Origin: Pseudomonadota bacterium
GTDB lineage: Bacteria; Myxococcota_A; Polyangia; Polyangiales; Polyangiaceae
Direction of reading: 5' to 3'
Assembly: GCA_003242355.1 (NCBI GenBank)
Contig: QGUH01000226.1
Location: forward strand, 1 to 6,361
Length of the DNA stretch: 6,361 nt
Of this stretch, positions 4,391-6,361 are shown piece after piece; within the stretch, counting starts at the first letter, position 1, and every line of letters begins with the position of its first letter. The position numbers and the translations under genes are program-made. The notes beneath the pieces were generated by a model. That model was not told where the DNA came from. It ran no database searches and saw nothing but the letters and a program-made list of their open reading frames with translations.

Positions 4391-6361
4391 TGGGCAACTT
4401 CGATTTTACGGTCGGTCCGGCGCGCGTGGACCTTTCGGCGGAAGACCCCGACGTCCTCGAACGGCAGGAAGCCGCGCGCGTTTTGATCCGCGACGAGCGC
4501 CGCGTCCGCTCCCGCTTCCACGACGGGCGATTCTTGACCGCGACGGACCTGACGCGAGAACAGCTCTACGTGCTCACTCGCCAGGCCGATCTCGGCGTGG
4601 CACGCCGCGGGGGAGTGGTGCGCGGCCTCACGGTCAGCCGCCGCGGCGCTCTTTTGCACGTGACGCCGGGCGCCGGGTTTACGTCCAACGGGGAGCTCGT
4701 CACGTTGCCCCGCGCGCTGACGGTCGAGCTCGCCGACGTTCCCGACGATGATCGGATCGACGTGTCCTTCGGCGCGGTGGACGTCCCCGAAGGGGACCCG
4801 CAGCGGCGCAATGGGCTCTACGTGCTCGCCCTTCGTCCCCTCGAGTACAGCGCCCGGCACATCACCCGCTATCCTTTGACGGTTCATGGCCTGCCGGGCG
4901 TGGAAGACGGCGAAATCGTCGAAGCCGTCACGTTGACGCTGCACCCGTTCCGGTTCGACGGGGACGCCGATCCCTGGGTCCTGCGCAGCGAAATTGCCCG
5001 CAGCGTTTTCTTGACGAACGGCGGCGTCGTCGCGCCCGACGTGCTGCCGCTCGCGCTGCTGTTCGTGCAGAGCGGGCTCGTCCGGTGGATCGATGAGCAC
5101 CTCGTCCGGCGCGAAGTCGCGGCGGGCGACTCCGGTCCGCTCGGCATCGGCGAAACGAACCGCGCCCAGCGGGAGGCGCAGTACAATCAATACGACCAGC
5201 AGCTCCGCGAACTCGTGACGGAGCTTTCGGCGCAGAACCGCACGAAGTTCCCGGCGACGCGCTATTTTCGGTGTTTGCCTCCCGTCGGCCGCTTGCCCGC
5301 GGCGGCGATCGATCCGGCGACGTTCACGCAAGCCTTCTTTCCACCGGCGATGACCGTCGAGCTCAGCGCCGTGGTCGACGACGAGTTGCCGAAGCTCGTC
5401 GAGGACGCATTGCACCTGCCGCCGATCGATCTCGTAGGCGGCGATGACGACTTCGATCACACGCGCGTTCACGTGCTCGTGCCGATGCCCGCCGCGCGGC
5501 TCGATGCCCTCCGACTCGCCTCCGTCGCGCCGCCCAAGTTGCTCCTTCAACCGGCGGTCTTGGCGAAGCGGACGCCGCTGCTCGCGTTGAAAGATTGGAT
5601 CGCCAAGCGGCGCCCGGATCCGACGGACCTCGTGGACGAAACGCGCCCGGAGCCCGCTCCCCTGCTCGCAGCGTGGCGCCAGGCCATCTCGAGCGCTGCA
5701 GATGGTTTCTTGTGGTTCGTGCGCGTCCCCGCCGTGGCGTGCGCTTCCGCGGAGCTCTTCGACGAGTTGGACGCCGATGAAGACGGCCTCCTCGATGCGA
5801 AGGCGGAGGCGGACACGAAGGTCGACCTGGACACGAAGAACACGAACGACGCCGCCGCCAAGAGCGCCACCGACGCGAAGAACACCGAAGACACGAAGAA
5901 CGCTGCCGACACGAAGAACACGGACGACGCAGCCAAGTCGCAACGAGACGCGAAGACGGAGGAGGACGCCAAAGGGCAACAGGACGCCAAGGTGGTGCAA
6001 GACGCCAAAAACACCACCGACGCCAAGCGCATCGAAGACGGCAAGCGGGAGACCGACACCAAGAACACGCGCGACACCGAAGAAAAGAACGTGGCGGACG
6101 CCAAGCGCATCCGCGACACCCTCAAGGACGAGACCGACGCGAAGAACGTACGCGACGCACTGAAAGACGAGCGCGATGCGAAGACCGAGCGCGACGAAAA
6201 GCCCACGGTCGACACGAAGTCCATCCGCGACGCCAAGGACGTGCGCGACGGAGGCGTGAAAGAGCGCGACGATCCGATCGTCAATCCGATCGTCAACCCG
6301 GTCGTCAAACCGACCCCGATTATCCGCGATCGATTGTGCGAATCCCCCAGCGTCCTCGTGA
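4390..6361 (+). CDS. Tail-associated paralogue with a long D-A-K hexad-repeat extension (3' partial, at least 657 aa)
   Basis: The frame stays open to the last base, so the 3' end is missing. Residues 43-106 are the shared module: FHDGRFLTATDLTREQLYV (43-61), GGVVRGLTV (74-82), HVTPGAGFTSNGELVTL (90-106). LYVLALRPLEY (143-153), EDGEIVEAVTLTLHPFR (172-188), SGLVRWIDEHLVRREV (228-243), FFPPAMTVEL (316-325), LPPIDL (343-348) and VHVLVPMP (360-367) match the previous gene block by block. FLWFVRVPAVACASAEL (440-456) looks like a second copy of the last strand. After an acidic DADEDGLLD motif (461-469) the protein changes character: residues 469-626 are about 25 units of D-x-K-x-x-x, followed by DPIVNPIVNPVVKP. 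The globular part is probably a structural component like its paralogues; the tail would be an extended charged stalk, linker or fibre. No signal peptide. Function is not established. The ATG overlaps the upstream TGA and has a purine-rich RBS. Confidence 0.88.
   Translation, partial: MGNFDFTVGPARVDLSAEDPDVLERQEAARVLIRDERRVRSRFHDGRFLTATDLTREQLYVLTRQADLGVARRGGVVRGLTVSRRGALLHVTPGAGFTSNGELVTLPRALTVELADVPDDDRIDVSFGAVDVPEGDPQRRNGLYVLALRPLEYSARHITRYPLTVHGLPGVEDGEIVEAVTLTLHPFRFDGDADPWVLRSEIARSVFLTNGGVVAPDVLPLALLFVQSGLVRWIDEHLVRREVAAGDSGPLGIGETNRAQREAQYNQYDQQLRELVTELSAQNRTKFPATRYFRCLPPVGRLPAAAIDPATFTQAFFPPAMTVELSAVVDDELPKLVEDALHLPPIDLVGGDDDFDHTRVHVLVPMPAARLDALRLASVAPPKLLLQPAVLAKRTPLLALKDWIAKRRPDPTDLVDETRPEPAPLLAAWRQAISSAADGFLWFVRVPAVACASAELFDELDADEDGLLDAKAEADTKVDLDTKNTNDAAAKSATDAKNTEDTKNAADTKNTDDAAKSQRDAKTEEDAKGQQDAKVVQDAKNTTDAKRIEDGKRETDTKNTRDTEEKNVADAKRIRDTLKDETDAKNVRDALKDERDAKTERDEKPTVDTKSIRDAKDVRDGGVKERDDPIVNPIVNPVVKPTPIIRDRLCESPSVLV
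5794..6267 (+). repeat. Coding tandem repeat: about 25 D-[A/T]-K-x-x-x units
   Basis: These 158 codons parse without gaps into 25 units each starting with Asp. Nineteen are hexamers of form D-x-K-x-x-x (17 of them DAK or DTK) and six are 7-8-residue variants with the Lys shifted (such as DAAAKSAT, DTEEKNVA, DTLKDET). Early units are rich in N, T, A and Q (DTKNTN, DAKGQQ); from about residue 544 the variable positions favour R, I, V and E (DAKRIE, DAKRIR, DAKNVR). A 13-residue double unit is repeated back to back at 6115-6153 and 6154-6192. The DNA copies are diverged, though 15 nt are identical at 5830-5844 and 5908-5922, so this is an old, selected protein repeat rather than a fresh slippage product. 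Confidence 0.93.
6274..6312 (+). repeat. 12-nt tandem repeat encoding P-[I/V]-V-[N/K]
   Basis: CCGATCGTCAAT (6274-6285), CCGATCGTCAAC (6286-6297) and CCGGTCGTCAAA (6298-6309), then CCG, encode PIVN-PIVN-PVVK-P. The copies differ only at one internal base and the last base. The repeat follows the charged hexad region directly and may be a proline-containing boundary to whatever domain lies beyond the window. Confidence 0.85.

Noticed and set aside
4375..6000. Long reverse-strand open frame (541 codons)
   Set aside because: It lies wholly opposite the 4390 gene, whose family blocks are unmistakable. Its product is a low-complexity Val/Leu/Arg/Gly mirror of the repeat codons followed by Arg/Glu-rich sequence. 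Long antisense frames are expected with strong G/C third-position bias.
5794..6267. Collagen-like, LEA-type 11-mer, or left-handed beta-helix hexapeptide repeat
   Set aside because: There is no Gly every third residue, the period is six and not eleven, and no aliphatic residue recurs at a fixed position as required for the beta-helix hexapeptide.
5547..6308. Reverse-strand open frame of 253 codons rich in Ser, Phe, Val and Ala
   Set aside because: It is the complement of the D-A-K repeat (GAC/AAG codons read backwards give Val/Phe/Ser), so its apparent hydrophobic repeats are a shadow, not a membrane protein.

Overview
The window is very G+C-rich (estimated by eye, roughly two thirds or more), with strong G/C preference at third codon positions. 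It carries one compact run of four genes, all on the + strand, leaving only 11 nt and 86 nt untranslated. Composition and gene content fit a large-genome myxobacterium (Myxococcota/Polyangia-like). That assignment is an inference from style; no marker gene is present.

Layout: (1) 1-2019 is the 3' part of a large tail/baseplate protein. It has propeller-like and beta-sandwich segments followed by a P2 gpI / TIGR02242-type tail domain, the kind found in extracellular contractile injection systems (eCIS) and phage-tail-like particles. (2) 2031-2960, 3047-4390 and 4390-6361 (open at the window end) encode three paralogous proteins in tandem. All share an N-terminal module built on a 'YFDGrfL..D...eQ.Y' block, a 'GvV.GL.V' block and a 'V.pG.a....G..v.l' block. 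The first is a short version. The second and third align along almost their whole length. The third also carries a remarkable C-terminal extension of about 25 D-[A/T]-K-x-x-x units, followed by a Pro-Ile-Val-Asn repeat.

Working model (inference): this is part of the structural operon of a contractile injection particle. The first gene makes a baseplate wedge/tail component. The three paralogues are probably accessory parts attached to the baseplate or forming fibres, and the repeat tail of the last would act as a long charged stalk or spacer. Stop codons overlap or abut the next ribosome binding site at two of the three junctions, suggesting translational coupling. The sheath, tube, spike, gp25-like, baseplate-J and AAA+ ATPase genes that would prove an eCIS are not in this window. 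There are no RNA genes, CRISPR arrays, insertion sequences or convincing terminators.
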